A DNA stretch of 64,000 nt from Chryseobacterium sp. G0186 (GTDB lineage Bacteria > Bacteroidota > Bacteroidia > Flavobacteriales > Weeksellaceae). Under the pieces are notes generated by a model, which saw nothing but the letters and a program-made list of their open reading frames with translations, did not search any database and was not told the DNA's origin. The DNA lies in assembly GCF_003815675.1 (NCBI RefSeq), contig NZ_CP033918.1, forward strand, positions 2,852,001-2,916,000. Reading direction: 5' to 3'. This document shows positions 52,141 through 61,622 of this stretch, one piece after another. A program made the translations under genes and the position numbers. Within the stretch, counting starts at the first letter, position 1, and each line of letters starts with the position of its first letter.

Positions 52141-54921
52141 ATGAATATTTATAAGGATTACATCAAAGAGATTGAAGAAAGAAAAGACCAGGGGCTTCAT
52201 CCAAAGCCAATTGATGGTGCTGAATTACTAAGCGAAATCATCGCACAAATTAAAGATTCAGGAAATGCAGATCGAGCAGACTCTCTTAAATTTTTCATTT
52301 ACAACACCTTACCGGGAACAACAAGTGCAGCGGGGGTTAAAGCCAAATTTTTAAAAGAGATCATTCTAGGTGAATCCGTAGTAGAAGAAATATCGCCGGC
52401 TTATGCATTCGAGTTATTATCTCACATGAAGGGAGGTCCGTCAATTGAAGTATTGCTAGATCTTGCTTTAGGTAATGATGAAGCTATTGCTCATGAAGCA
52501 GCGAAAGTTCTTAAAACCCAGGTTTTCCTTTACGAAGCGGATACCAACCGTTTAAAGGAGGCATTCAATAGCGGTAATGCTATCGCAAAAGAAATCCTTG
52601 AAAGCTATGCACAGGCTGAATTCTTCACGAAACTTCCAGAAGTGGCGGAAGAAATCAAAGTAGTAACATTTATCGCTGGTGAGGGTGACATTTCAACAGA
52701 CTTACTGTCTCCGGGTAACCAGGCTCACTCAAGATCAGACCGTGAACTTCATGGTAAATGCATGATCACACCTCAGGCACAGGAAGAAATTAAAGCATTA
52801 CAGGCAAAACATCCTGATGCAAGCGTTATGCTTATTGCTGAAAAAGGGACAATGGGGGTAGGGTCATCAAGAATGTCAGGAGTAAACAACGTAGCTCTAT
52901 GGACTGGTAAGCAGGCAAGCCCATATGTACCTTTCGTAAACATTGCTCCAATTGTAGGAGGAACAAACGGTATCTCTCCGATTTTCCTTACCACTGTTGA
53001 CGTTACCGGAGGTATTGGTATCGACCTTAAAAACTGGGTGAAAAAATTAGATGCAGATGGAAACCCTGTGCGTAACGAAAATGGTGACATTGTTCTGGAA
53101 GAAGCTTATTCAGTAGCAACAGGAACTGTTTTAACCATCAATACAAAAGAAAAGAAATTATATAACGGAGATAAAGAATTAATTGATCTTACAAGATCTT
53201 TCACTCCGCAAAAAATGGAATTCATCAAAGCCGGAGGATCATATGCCATCGTATTTGGTAAAAAACTACAAACATTTGCAGCTCAGCTTTTAGGAGTTGA
53301 AGCTCCAGTAGTTTTTGCTCCATCAAAAGAAATTTCCCATGAGGGACAAGGTCTTACAGCAGTTGAAAAAATCTTCAACAGAAATGCAGTAGGAACTACA
53401 CCAGGAAAAGTATTACATGCAGGTTCAGATGTACGTGTACAGGTAAATATTGTAGGTTCACAGGATACTACAGGTCTTATGACATCTCAGGAACTTGAGT
53501 CAATGGCTGCTACTGTAATCTCTCCAATTGTAGATGGTGCTTACCAATCAGGATGTCACACGGCTTCTGTTTGGGATAAAAAGGCTCAGGCTAACATTCC
53601 TAAGCTAATGAGATTCATGAACGATTTCGGTTTGATCACAGCTCGTGACCCGAAAGGTGAATACCACTCTATGACAGACGTTATTCATAAGGTTCTTAAT
53701 GACATCACTGTAGACGAATGGGCGATCATCATTGGTGGTGACTCTCACACAAGAATGTCTAAAGGAGTTGCTTTCGGAGCTGACTCAGGAACTGTTGCTC
53801 TTGCATTAGCTACTGGTGAAGCGTCTATGCCAATTCCTGAATCTGTAAAGGTAACTTTCAAAGGAGAAATGAAGCCTCACATGGATTTCCGTGATGTAGT
53901 TCATGCAACTCAGGCTCAGATGTTGAAACAATTTGGAGGTGAAAACGTATTCCAGGGTAGAATCATTGAGGTTCACATCGGAACACTTCCTGCTGACCAG
54001 GCATTTACATTCACTGACTGGACTGCAGAAATGAAGGCCAAAGCTTCCATCAACATTTCTGAAGATAATACCCTAATCGAATCATTGGAAATTGCTAAAG
54101 GCAGAATCCAGATTATGATCGACAAAGGAATGGATAACCACAACAAAGTTCTTCAAGGACTAATTGACAAAGCGAATAAGAGAATTGAGGAAATCAGGTC
54201 AGGTGAAAAACCAGCTCTTACTCCTGATGCAAATGCTAAATATTACGCTGAAGTTGTTGTTGATCTTGATGTAATCGTAGAGCCTATGATTGCTGACCCG
54301 GATGTAAACAATGATGATGTTTCTAAGAGATATACTCACGATACCATCAGAGATCTTTCTTATTATGGAGGCGAGAAAAAAGTAGATCTTGGTTTCGTTG
54401 GATCATGTATGGTTCACAAAGGAGACCTTAAGATCGTTTCTCAGATGTTGAGAAACCTTGAAAAACAACAAGGAAAAGTAGAGTTTAGTGCTCCTCTTGT
54501 GGTTGCAGCTCCTACTTACAACATCATTGACGAATTAAAAGCTGAGGGTGACTGGGAATTACTGGCAAAATATTCAGGTTTTGAATTTAATGACAATGCT
54601 CCAAAAGGTGAAGCTCGTACAGAATACGAAAACGTAATGTACCTTGAGCGTCCCGGATGTAACCTTTGTATGGGTAACCAGGAAAAAGCAGCTAAGGGAG
54701 ATACAGTATTGGCTACTTCTACCCGTTTATTCCAGGGAAGAGTTGTAGAAGACTCTGAACGTAAAAAAGGAGAATCTTTATTAGCATCTACGCCGGTTGT
54801 TGTTCTTTCAGCGATTATTGGACGTATTCCTAATATTGATGAATATAAAGCAGCAGTGGAAGGTATTGACCTTACCAAGTTCGCTCCTCCAATTAAGGAG
54901 TTGGTTCAGGTAGGTCATTAA
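52141..54921 (+). CDS. acnB: Aconitase B (aconitate hydratase 2 / 2-methylisocitrate dehydratase)
   Basis: 926 residues. The AcnB layout is visible: HEAT-like N-terminal domain (about 1-160), a swivel domain, and the catalytic core with the iron-sulphur cysteines in ERPGCNLCMGNQ and GSCMVH near the C-terminus, and QSGCHTASVWDKK and GGDSHTRMSKG in the core. It interconverts citrate and isocitrate in the TCA cycle and may act on 2-methylisocitrate. A separate 755-residue aconitase gene follows in tandem. Confidence 0.96.
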   Translation: MNIYKDYIKEIEERKDQGLHPKPIDGAELLSEIIAQIKDSGNADRADSLKFFIYNTLPGTTSAAGVKAKFLKEIILGESVVEEISPAYAFELLSHMKGGPSIEVLLDLALGNDEAIAHEAAKVLKTQVFLYEADTNRLKEAFNSGNAIAKEILESYAQAEFFTKLPEVAEEIKVVTFIAGEGDISTDLLSPGNQAHSRSDRELHGKCMITPQAQEEIKALQAKHPDASVMLIAEKGTMGVGSSRMSGVNNVALWTGKQASPYVPFVNIAPIVGGTNGISPIFLTTVDVTGGIGIDLKNWVKKLDADGNPVRNENGDIVLEEAYSVATGTVLTINTKEKKLYNGDKELIDLTRSFTPQKMEFIKAGGSYAIVFGKKLQTFAAQLLGVEAPVVFAPSKEISHEGQGLTAVEKIFNRNAVGTTPGKVLHAGSDVRVQVNIVGSQDTTGLMTSQELESMAATVISPIVDGAYQSGCHTASVWDKKAQANIPKLMRFMNDFGLITARDPKGEYHSMTDVIHKVLNDITVDEWAIIIGGDSHTRMSKGVAFGADSGTVALALATGEASMPIPESVKVTFKGEMKPHMDFRDVVHATQAQMLKQFGGENVFQGRIIEVHIGTLPADQAFTFTDWTAEMKAKASINISEDNTLIESLEIAKGRIQIMIDKGMDNHNKVLQGLIDKANKRIEEIRSGEKPALTPDANAKYYAEVVVDLDVIVEPMIADPDVNNDDVSKRYTHDTIRDLSYYGGEKKVDLGFVGSCMVHKGDLKIVSQMLRNLEKQQGKVEFSAPLVVAAPTYNIIDELKAEGDWELLAKYSGFEFNDNAPKGEARTEYENVMYLERPGCNLCMGNQEKAAKGDTVLATSTRLFQGRVVEDSERKKGESLLASTPVVVLSAIIGRIPNIDEYKAAVEGIDLTKFAPPIKELVQVGH

Positions 54922-55230
54922 TAGGCTTATTCAATAGCTTTAAAAATATATAATTGGAAGATTTTAGTCCTTTAGGATTTAAAATCTTCCAATTTTTTGT
55001 TTAGAACGTTTCCATTTTAAGCTAAATACATTTTTTTTTCGACAAAATCTGAAAAACAGAATCTATTTTTTCTTAAATTGAAAGTTATAAAATCTCTTGA
55101 TTTACAATCAAAACCATCCCTATTTATGGATTATAGGAACGTTTTTTGATATATAAAAATTGATTTTTCTTTCTCACTTATCAGAGAAAGAAGCATTAAA
55201 AACAAAAAAAGAACAAAACTAAATTAAGAT
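54922..55230. other. Spacer between the two aconitase genes
   Basis: About 300 bases. The first 80 hold a strong terminator (54952-54999). The remainder is AT-rich with no ORF. An exact TAnnTTTG promoter was not found, so the start site of the second gene is unresolved. Confidence 0.6.
54952..54999 (+). terminator. Strong terminator of acnB
   Basis: AATTGGAAGATTTTA pairs perfectly with TAAAATCTTCCAATT (15 bp), with inner CCT/AGG pairing, followed by six T residues. Confidence 0.93.
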
Positions 55231-57498
55231 ATGACTTTTGATATTGATATGATCAAAAAAGTGTACGAGCGTTACCCTGAAAGAATTGCTGCGGCAAGAC
55301 AAATCGTGGGCAAACCTCTTACCCTTTCAGAAAAAATCCTTTACACCCACCTTTGGGAAGGAAATGCAACACAAGCCCATGAAAGAGGAAATTCTTATGT
55401 AGATTTCGCTCCAGACAGAGTAGCAATGCAGGATGCAACCGCACAAATGGCACTTTTGCAATTCATGCAGGCAGGAAAAGCTAAAGTAGCTGTTCCGTCA
55501 ACTGCTCATGCTGATCACCTGATCCAGGCGAAAGTAGGTGCTGATAAAGATTTACAGGAAGGTATCAACAAAAACTCTGAAGTATTCAATTTCCTAAGTT
55601 CTGTATGTGATAAGTACGGGATTGGATTCTGGAAACCGGGAGCAGGTATCATTCACCAGGTTGTATTAGAGAATTATGCTTTCCCGGGAGGTATGATGAT
55701 TGGTACAGACTCTCACACGGTAAATGCCGGTGGACTAGGAATGGTGGCTATTGGTGTAGGAGGTGCAGATGCAGTAGATGTAATGGCAGGAATGGCCTGG
55801 GAGCTTAAAATGCCTAAACTTATCGGAGTAAAATTAACCGGCAAAATGAACGGATGGACCTCTGCTAAAGATGTTATCTTAAAAGTGGCAGGAATTCTTA
55901 CGGTAAAAGGAGGTACAGGATGTATCGTAGAATACTTCGGTGAAGGGGCAGAATCTCTTTCTGCAACAGGTAAAGGTACCATCTGTAATATGGGTGCCGA
56001 AATCGGGGCTACCACTTCTACTTTCGGATATGATGATTCAATGAGAAGATATTTGGCTGCTACAGGAAGACAGGATGTGGTAGATGCAGCTGATAAAATT
56101 GCAGAACACTTAACAGGTGATGCTGAAGTATATGCTAACCCTGAACAATATTTCGATCAACTCATCGAAATCAATCTTTCTGAGCTGACTCCTCACTTAA
56201 ACGGACCTTTCACTCCAGACTTAGCGACTCCTGTTGCTGAATTCAGAGCTAAAGCAGAAGCCAACGGATGGCCGCTAGAAGTTGAATGGGCTCTTATCGG
56301 TTCTTGTACCAACTCTTCTTATGAAGATTTATCAAGAGCGGCTTCTATTGTAGAAGATGCGGTAGCAAAAGGAGTAAAACCAAAAGCTATCTTAGGGATT
56401 AATCCTGGTTCGGAACAAGTGAAATTCACAGCAGAAAGAGATGGTTTCTTAGATTCATTCAGAAAATTTGAAAACGCAAGAATCTTTACCAATGCTTGTG
56501 GACCATGTATTGGGCAATGGGACAGAGAAGGGGCTGAAAAAGGAGAAAAAAACTCTATTATTCACTCCTTCAACAGAAACTTTGCAAAAAGAGCTGACGG
56601 TAACCCGAATACCCATGCATTTGTAGCTTCTCCCGAAATGGTAGCTGCTGTGGCCATCTCAGGTAGATTAGATTTTAATCCAATTACAGATACTTTAACT
56701 AACGAAGCCGGTGAGCAGATAAAACTGGATGAACCTAAAGGTTTTGAACTTCCATCAAAAGGTTTTGCAGTAGATGATAACGGCTATCAGGCACCATCTG
56801 CGGACGGAGCAAGTGTTGTTGTTAATGTAAGCCCTACTTCAGACAGACTTCAGTTGCTAGAAGAGTTTCCAGCTTGGGACGGTAAAAACATCGAAGGAGC
56901 TAAGGTATTGATCAAAGCTTTTGGAAAATGTACGACTGACCACATCTCAATGGCCGGACCATGGTTGAAATACAGAGGTCACTTGGATAATATTTCAAAT
57001 AACATGTTGATTGGAGCTGTAAATGCTTATAACATGGAAACAAACCACGTTAAAAATGAATTAACGGGTGAATATGGTGAAGTTCCGGCTGTACAAAGAG
57101 CATACAAGGCTGCAGGAGTTCCAACCATCGTTGTGGGAGACCAAAACTATGGTGAAGGTTCTTCAAGAGAACATGCTGCAATGGAGCCAAGACACCTTGG
57201 TGTAAAAGCTGTATTGGTAAAATCATTCGCAAGAATCCATGAAACCAACCTTAAGAAACAAGGGATGCTTGGAATTACTTTCGCTAATGAGGCTGACTAT
57301 GACAAGATTCTGGAAGATGACACCGTAAACTTCTTAGATCTTGATCAGTTTGCTCCAGGAAAACAGTTGACTTTAGAATTCGTTCATGCTGACGGAACTA
57401 AGGATATTATCATCGCCAACCATACTTATAACGATCAACAGATTGAATGGTTTAAAGCTGGTTCTGCATTGAACCTGATTAAACAACAAGAAAAATAA
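55231..57498 (+). CDS. Aconitate hydratase, 755-residue mitochondrial-like type
   Basis: 755 residues, length and layout of mitochondrial-like aconitase. Cluster and active-site segments are visible: [23 protein letters not shown] (Cys), [11 protein letters not shown] (two Cys) and the swivel-domain [17 protein letters not shown]. It catalyses the same citrate-isocitrate step as AcnB, from which it is unrelated in domain order. Both intact genes in tandem suggest different conditions of use. A terminator follows. Confidence 0.95.
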   Translation: MTFDIDMIKKVYERYPERIAAARQIVGKPLTLSEKILYTHLWEGNATQAHERGNSYVDFAPDRVAMQDATAQMALLQFMQAGKAKVAVPSTAHADHLIQAKVGADKDLQEGINKNSEVFNFLSSVCDKYGIGFWKPGAGIIHQVVLENYAFPGGMMIGTDSHTVNAGGLGMVAIGVGGADAVDVMAGMAWELKMPKLIGVKLTGKMNGWTSAKDVILKVAGILTVKGGTGCIVEYFGEGAESLSATGKGTICNMGAEIGATTSTFGYDDSMRRYLAATGRQDVVDAADKIAEHLTGDAEVYANPEQYFDQLIEINLSELTPHLNGPFTPDLATPVAEFRAKAEANGWPLEVEWALIGSCTNSSYEDLSRAASIVEDAVAKGVKPKAILGINPGSEQVKFTAERDGFLDSFRKFENARIFTNACGPCIGQWDREGAEKGEKNSIIHSFNRNFAKRADGNPNTHAFVASPEMVAAVAISGRLDFNPITDTLTNEAGEQIKLDEPKGFELPSKGFAVDDNGYQAPSADGASVVVNVSPTSDRLQLLEEFPAWDGKNIEGAKVLIKAFGKCTTDHISMAGPWLKYRGHLDNISNNMLIGAVNAYNMETNHVKNELTGEYGEVPAVQRAYKAAGVPTIVVGDQNYGEGSSREHAAMEPRHLGVKAVLVKSFARIHETNLKKQGMLGITFANEADYDKILEDDTVNFLDLDQFAPGKQLTLEFVHADGTKDIIIANHTYNDQQIEWFKAGSALNLIKQQEK

Positions 57499-57524
57499 AA
57501 TTAATTGTTAGATCGATTAATATA

Positions 57525-57558
57525 AAAGACGGCTTCTTCTGAAGTCGTCTTTTTTTGT
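57525..57558 (+). terminator. Terminator of the second aconitase gene
   Basis: AAAGACGGCTTC pairs with GAAGTCGTCTTT (one G-T pair) around a 4-base loop, followed by T residues. Confidence 0.9.
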
Positions 57559-57585
57559 TCCTTATCATTGTGAAAATTCAATAAG

Positions 57586-57637
57586 AGCGGACTTTAGTCC
57601 GCTTTATAAAACCAATCATCATTTGGCTTTAGCCAAA
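57586..57637. repeat. Pair of hairpins with identical TTTA loops
   Basis: AGCGGACTTTAGTCCGCT (57586-57603) and TTTGGCTTTAGCCAAA (57622-57637) are each perfect stems with a TTTA loop, 18 bases apart. They look like members of a REP-like family. Confidence 0.75.
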
Positions 57638-57658
57638 ACTCGAATCTGTTCAATTTCC

Positions 57659-57722
57659 AAAATCTGTGTGAGAATAAAATTTAAAAATCTCACGTAGATC
57701 TTGCGCGGATTACACAGATTTT
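57659..57722. repeat. Inverted repeat AAAATCTGTGT with inner GTGAGA stem
   Basis: AAAATCTGTGT (57659-57669) is complementary to 57712-57722, and inside it GTGAGA (57668-57673) to TCTCAC (57688-57693). The TGCGCGGATTACACAGATTT part resembles the CGCAGATTTTACA arms at 42387. Confidence 0.7.
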
Positions 57723-57744
57723 TGATGGGAGAAATATATCTAAT

Positions 57745-57771
57745 CCTTATAGGTTTTTGAAAACCATAAGG
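57745..57771. repeat. Hairpin repeat CCTTATAGG / CCATAAGG, copy 1
   Basis: CCTTATAGGTTTT faces AAAACCATAAGG with one base missing. A second copy lies at 59691-59723. Nothing else is seen in the remaining part of the 419-base gap before the AraC-type gene. Confidence 0.7.
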
Positions 57772-57917
57772 TTTGAATTGACATCCTTTAGTTTTATTTC
57801 AATTTCTTCAAGTAAGATTTAATGAAGTATTTAAAAAAGATTTAATAAAAAAATGAACAGGTAAAAATGAAAACCAGAAATTAGTATTTTTACGATAAGT
57901 AATAAATTTATAAACTA

Positions 57918-58985
57918 ATGACTTTCGGACAACAATTATTATTCTTCTTTAGTGCAATAGGAGCTTTCAATGGTCTTCTATTGGGGGTTTATCTATTGTT
58001 TGTGAAAAAGCAGAAAGATCTGTCTCATTTATTTTTAGGGGTACTTTTGCTCATGTTGAGTATTCGGATCGGAAAATCGGTTTTTATATATTTTGATCGT
58101 GATCTTCCAAAAATCTACCTGCAAATAGGTTTATCAGCATGTCTTCTGATAGGTCCGGCCTTATATTATTATATCCGTTCATTGGAAATTCGTGACCAAT
58201 CTGATATACAAAGTTGGAAATATGTATTTGGAATCCTTACCGGAATAATCATTATAGGCGGATATTTTATTTCATATGCCGAGTATCCTTATTTGTGGAA
58301 TCATTATACAGTACAACTCATCTATATTGAATGGGCATTGTTCCTTATATGGGCAGGATATGAATATGTAAAATATATTAAAAATAAACAATGGAGATTT
58401 CAAACACATGTCTCTTCTGTGTATTTCAGTAATGTAATTATTTTTCTGGCCTATCTGTTTTTTTTAATAGGATGGGTAAAAGGAGCCTATATTGCAGGAA
58501 GTCTTACTTTTTCATTTTTATTGTATCTCAATTTTTTATTCTTTTTCAACAGGAAAAAAGAAGTTATAGCGAAAAATGAAAAGGTAAATAGATATGCTAA
58601 TAAAAGAATACCGGAAGCTCAGGCAGATAATTTTGTTTCAAAACTGAATAATTTAATGGAAGCCGAAGAGCTTTATAAGAATCCTGATCTAAAACTGAGT
58701 GATCTGGCAGTTAAAATGAATATCTCCTCTCACCAACTTTCACAGCTTCTAAACGATAACTTGGGAAAAAGCTTTTCTATATACATTAACGAGTATAGGA
58801 TTAATGAAGCCTGCGAAAGAATACTCAACGGCACTCATCTTAAAATTGAAGAGATAGGTTATGAAGTGGGTTTCAATTCCAAATCTACTTTTTTTACTAC
58901 TTTCAAAAAAATAAAAAATACAACACCACTCCTTTATCGTGAGGCTTTTCAGGAAAATGAGGAGATTCGTTGTAAGCTATCATAA
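57918..58985 (+). CDS. Membrane-anchored AraC-family transcriptional regulator
   Basis: 355 residues. The N-terminal two-thirds hold about seven hydrophobic segments (about 7-29, 37-55, 67-86, 101-122, 131-149, 167-190, 192-212), and the C-terminal 110 residues form an AraC double helix-turn-helix (KLSDLAVKMNISSHQLSQLLNDNLGKSFSIYINEYRI and IEEIGYEVGFNSKSTFFTTFKK). Such 7TM-AraC fusions are typical of Bacteroidota and probably sense a membrane or envelope signal and bind DNA directly from the membrane. The target is unknown. Confidence 0.9.
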   Translation: MTFGQQLLFFFSAIGAFNGLLLGVYLLFVKKQKDLSHLFLGVLLLMLSIRIGKSVFIYFDRDLPKIYLQIGLSACLLIGPALYYYIRSLEIRDQSDIQSWKYVFGILTGIIIIGGYFISYAEYPYLWNHYTVQLIYIEWALFLIWAGYEYVKYIKNKQWRFQTHVSSVYFSNVIIFLAYLFFLIGWVKGAYIAGSLTFSFLLYLNFLFFFNRKKEVIAKNEKVNRYANKRIPEAQADNFVSKLNNLMEAEELYKNPDLKLSDLAVKMNISSHQLSQLLNDNLGKSFSIYINEYRINEACERILNGTHLKIEEIGYEVGFNSKSTFFTTFKKIKNTTPLLYREAFQENEEIRCKLS

Positions 58986-59073
58986 TGTTATATTCCGACT
59001 TCAAATAAGTCTTATTTTATAATTCTGCACTTCTGAATTTCAATTTCAGGACCTTTTTTCTACAATTCTCTTA

Positions 59074-59081
59074 TAATTTTG
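59074..59081 (+). promoter_or_regulatory. -7 type box upstream of the NTF2-like gene
   Basis: TAATTTTG lies 168 bases before the ATG at 59249 in the 263-base gap after the AraC-type gene. No -33 partner seen. Confidence 0.4.
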
Positions 59082-59248
59082 GCTTCATAAAAAATAGGTT
59101 TATGAGGTGGGCGAGCCTATCTAAAATTCATAATTTAAATTTTTCTCTAAAGCCTATATCCTGGATTTTTCTTTGTGAAGAAAGGATAATCCCATGCACA
59201 ATTTAGAATTTCAAGATCATTAAAATAAACTTTAAATATTAAATAAAA

Positions 59249-59668
59249 ATGAAAAAACAAAACCTGATTTTCGTATTAACTCTTTTTTGCTTTATGAATG
59301 TTTATTCGCAAAACGATTCTAAAACCCTCATAAAAGAAACGATAGAAATGTACTTTGACGGCTGGAAGAGCGGGGACACCCTGAAAGTGGGAAAAGCAAT
59401 GCACAGTACATGCAAACTTAAAAATGTAAGAGAGGAGAAAGTAGTTGTCTTTGACAGAAAAACTTATTTAAGCGGGTTTAAGCCTAAAACTACCGTCGAA
59501 AAAATAGAGTCTAAAATATTGAGCCTCGATATAACAGGAAATATAGCTGCCGCAAAATGCGAGATAAAAACGGCGAAATATATTTTCACAGATTACTTTA
59601 ATCTTATGTATACAGAAGGCAGGTGGTACATCGTTGATAAAATTTCAACCAGAAAAGAGATTGTTTAA
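59249..59668 (+). CDS. Secreted NTF2-like (lumazine-binding type) protein
   Basis: 139 residues with a signal peptide (ending NVYSQ). The mature part fits the NTF2-like/Lumazine_bd_2 family: IKETIEMYFDGWKSGDTLKVGKAMHSTCKLKN, then YFNLMYTEGRWYIVDKI. Such proteins bind small ligands in a cone-shaped pocket; no ligand can be predicted here. It follows the AraC-type regulator in the same direction and might be its target. Confidence 0.83.
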   Translation: MKKQNLIFVLTLFCFMNVYSQNDSKTLIKETIEMYFDGWKSGDTLKVGKAMHSTCKLKNVREEKVVVFDRKTYLSGFKPKTTVEKIESKILSLDITGNIAAAKCEIKTAKYIFTDYFNLMYTEGRWYIVDKISTRKEIV

Positions 59669-59690
59669 AGAGAATAATTTCAAGGTATTT

Positions 59691-59723
59691 AAACCTTATA
59701 GGTTGTTGAAATCTATAAGGTTT
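59691..59723. repeat. Hairpin repeat AAACCTTATAG / CTATAAGGTTT, copy 2
   Basis: AAACCTTATAG is exactly complementary to CTATAAGGTTT around an 11-base loop. It lies between the convergent NTF2-like and LytTR genes and may end both. Confidence 0.75.
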
Positions 59724-59750
59724 GATTCGCTTTGATTGAATCCGTTTCTG

Positions 59751-60428
59751 TTATTTCAATTTTTCCAGGAGATTTGCTCTGTAGCTATCTCCGATCGGAA
59801 TTTCCAGTTCAGGCAGGACTACTTTTTTAGCACCAATACTTTTGACCTTGTCCAGATTAACGATAAAGGATTTGTGAATGCGTATAAATCTTTCAGAAAG
59901 CTGATTTTCCATAGATTTAAGCGTATCTAAGACAATATATTCTTCATCTGCAGTTCGGATATTCACATAATCCTTAATACTTTCAATGTAAAGAATATCA
60001 TTAAAATTGATTCTATGCTGCTGTCCTGAAGATTTTACAAAAAAATGAGAATCTGCCTCATCATTGAAAGAAAAACGTTCCTTTATTTTTAATGCACTTT
60101 TCTGAAACCTATCAAAAGAAATAGGTTTTAAGAGATAATCAATAACATTATGTTCATAACCATCCATTGCGTATTCTGAATAAGCGGTGGTAAGTACATA
60201 CTTCTGTTTGTCTCCATTGATTTTCATAAAATTAATCCCGGTAAGCTCAGGCATCTGAATATCTAAAAAAACCAGATCAGCTTCGTTATTCTGCATAAAC
60301 TCAAGGGCGAGGATAGGATTTTCTGTAGAAAAAACCAGATCAAAAAAAGGAATTTTCTGCACATAACTTTCAAGCAGCGAGATGGCTAATGGCTCATCAT
60401 CTACAATAATGCATTTTATCTTTCTCAT
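59751..60428 (-). CDS. LytTR-family response regulator
   Basis: 225 residues: receiver domain with acidic pocket VDDEP and phospho-acceptor Asp56 (LVFLDIQMPEL), conserved Lys in LLKPISF, and a C-terminal LytTR DNA-binding domain (about 125-225: ILYIESIKDYVNIRTADEEYIVL, FIRIHKSFIVNLDKV). It starts inside the stop of the sensor kinase gene (4-base overlap) and so is translated with it. Confidence 0.94.
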   Translation of the reverse strand: MRKIKCIIVDDEPLAISLLESYVQKIPFFDLVFSTENPILALEFMQNNEADLVFLDIQMPELTGINFMKINGDKQKYVLTTAYSEYAMDGYEHNVIDYLLKPISFDRFQKSALKIKERFSFNDEADSHFFVKSSGQQHRINFNDILYIESIKDYVNIRTADEEYIVLDTLKSMENQLSERFIRIHKSFIVNLDKVKSIGAKKVVLPELEIPIGDSYRANLLEKLK

Positions 60429-61432
60429 GGGGACAAGTCTATTCTTAAATCTACAATAAATTCTGATTCTGTATCTTTTATATGAAGTTCATATTTTTTT
60501 GGATATAAAATTTCAAGTCTTTTTCTTACATTTTCTATCCCTATTCCGGATACGTTATCTTTTTCCCGGATAATCTTAAAGTTCTGAAGATAAAAATTCA
60601 ATTTCCCAAAATTTTCAGAGATGGAAAGTGTGAATCCCTTACCTCTGAAATCTCCATGTTTAAAAGCATTTTCAACAAACGGAACAAGAATCATGGGTGA
60701 AATAAGTAACCCGGACTGATGGATCTTTTTTTCAATAATTAATAATTCAGGATTTCTAATCCTTAGCTTTTCCAGCTCAATTAAGCTTTCTATATATCCT
60801 ATTTCTTTATTGAGACTGATAAATTCCTGCTCAAGATCTTTTGTGGTATATCGCAACAACTCTCCAAGTTTCTCAATAGCCGGCAACGCCTTATCTGAAT
60901 TTTGATAGACCAAAGAATAGATATTATTTAATGAATTAAAAATAAAATGGGGATTAATCTGTGTTTTCAAAGCCTGAAGCTCAGCATGCTTTCTTTCTTC
61001 AATAAGCTTCGTTCGCTCTCTCTCTAATTTAGAATAATAAGTAAAAAGCCACAGACTGGAGCTCACAAAAATCGTCAAACTTGAGTAATAGATATTGTCA
61101 TAAAAATAGTATACCAAAGAGGTTCCCTCTGCATAATTTCTCATCCCCGCTATCTTAGGAAGCATTATTTCTTCTAAGGAAAAACGAAATACAACAAAGA
61201 AAAATACACCTACAAAAAATCCTACAATGGTAAGATATAGCCTTTTAGGATTAAAAAAACGGGGAACTACAAAAAAGTAATTAACATAGAAACCAAGCAA
61301 ACTGGCAGTGAAAATAGTCATATTCAAAATATCAACCTTTATATTTTGAGAAGTAATCACATTCAAAATGTTTTTAAAAAGAACCAGCAACCAATAAAAG
61401 AAATGCAGGAAAACAATTTGTTTTGGTTTCAT
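60425..61432 (-). CDS. LytS/YehU-type sensor histidine kinase
   Basis: 335 residues. Four membrane helices fill the first 130 residues (about 9-25, 38-58, 70-90, 115-130). The His_kinase domain follows with ALKTQINPHFIFNSLNNIYSLV (phospho-accepting His) and an ATPase part with PFVENAFKHG and GIGIENVRKRL. It forms a pair with the LytTR regulator. The divergent outer-membrane receptor gene, 190 bases away, is a possible target. Confidence 0.93.
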   Translation of the reverse strand: MKPKQIVFLHFFYWLLVLFKNILNVITSQNIKVDILNMTIFTASLLGFYVNYFFVVPRFFNPKRLYLTIVGFFVGVFFFVVFRFSLEEIMLPKIAGMRNYAEGTSLVYYFYDNIYYSSLTIFVSSSLWLFTYYSKLERERTKLIEERKHAELQALKTQINPHFIFNSLNNIYSLVYQNSDKALPAIEKLGELLRYTTKDLEQEFISLNKEIGYIESLIELEKLRIRNPELLIIEKKIHQSGLLISPMILVPFVENAFKHGDFRGKGFTLSISENFGKLNFYLQNFKIIREKDNVSGIGIENVRKRLEILYPKKYELHIKDTESEFIVDLRIDLSP

Positions 61433-61622
61433 ATGTAAAAGCTTTTTTTATTACAAACCCTGGAGAATCACTTCATCTTCACGGTTTTTTCATATCCAAA
61501 TGTAAGGATCTGAACTTCCAAATTCCTAGATATTTTCGATGAAGACCCTATTTTTTCCGATGAATATTTTTTGAACGGATAAATTTCTGCTAAAATCTAG
61601 ACCTTATTTCAGAGTAAAAAGT

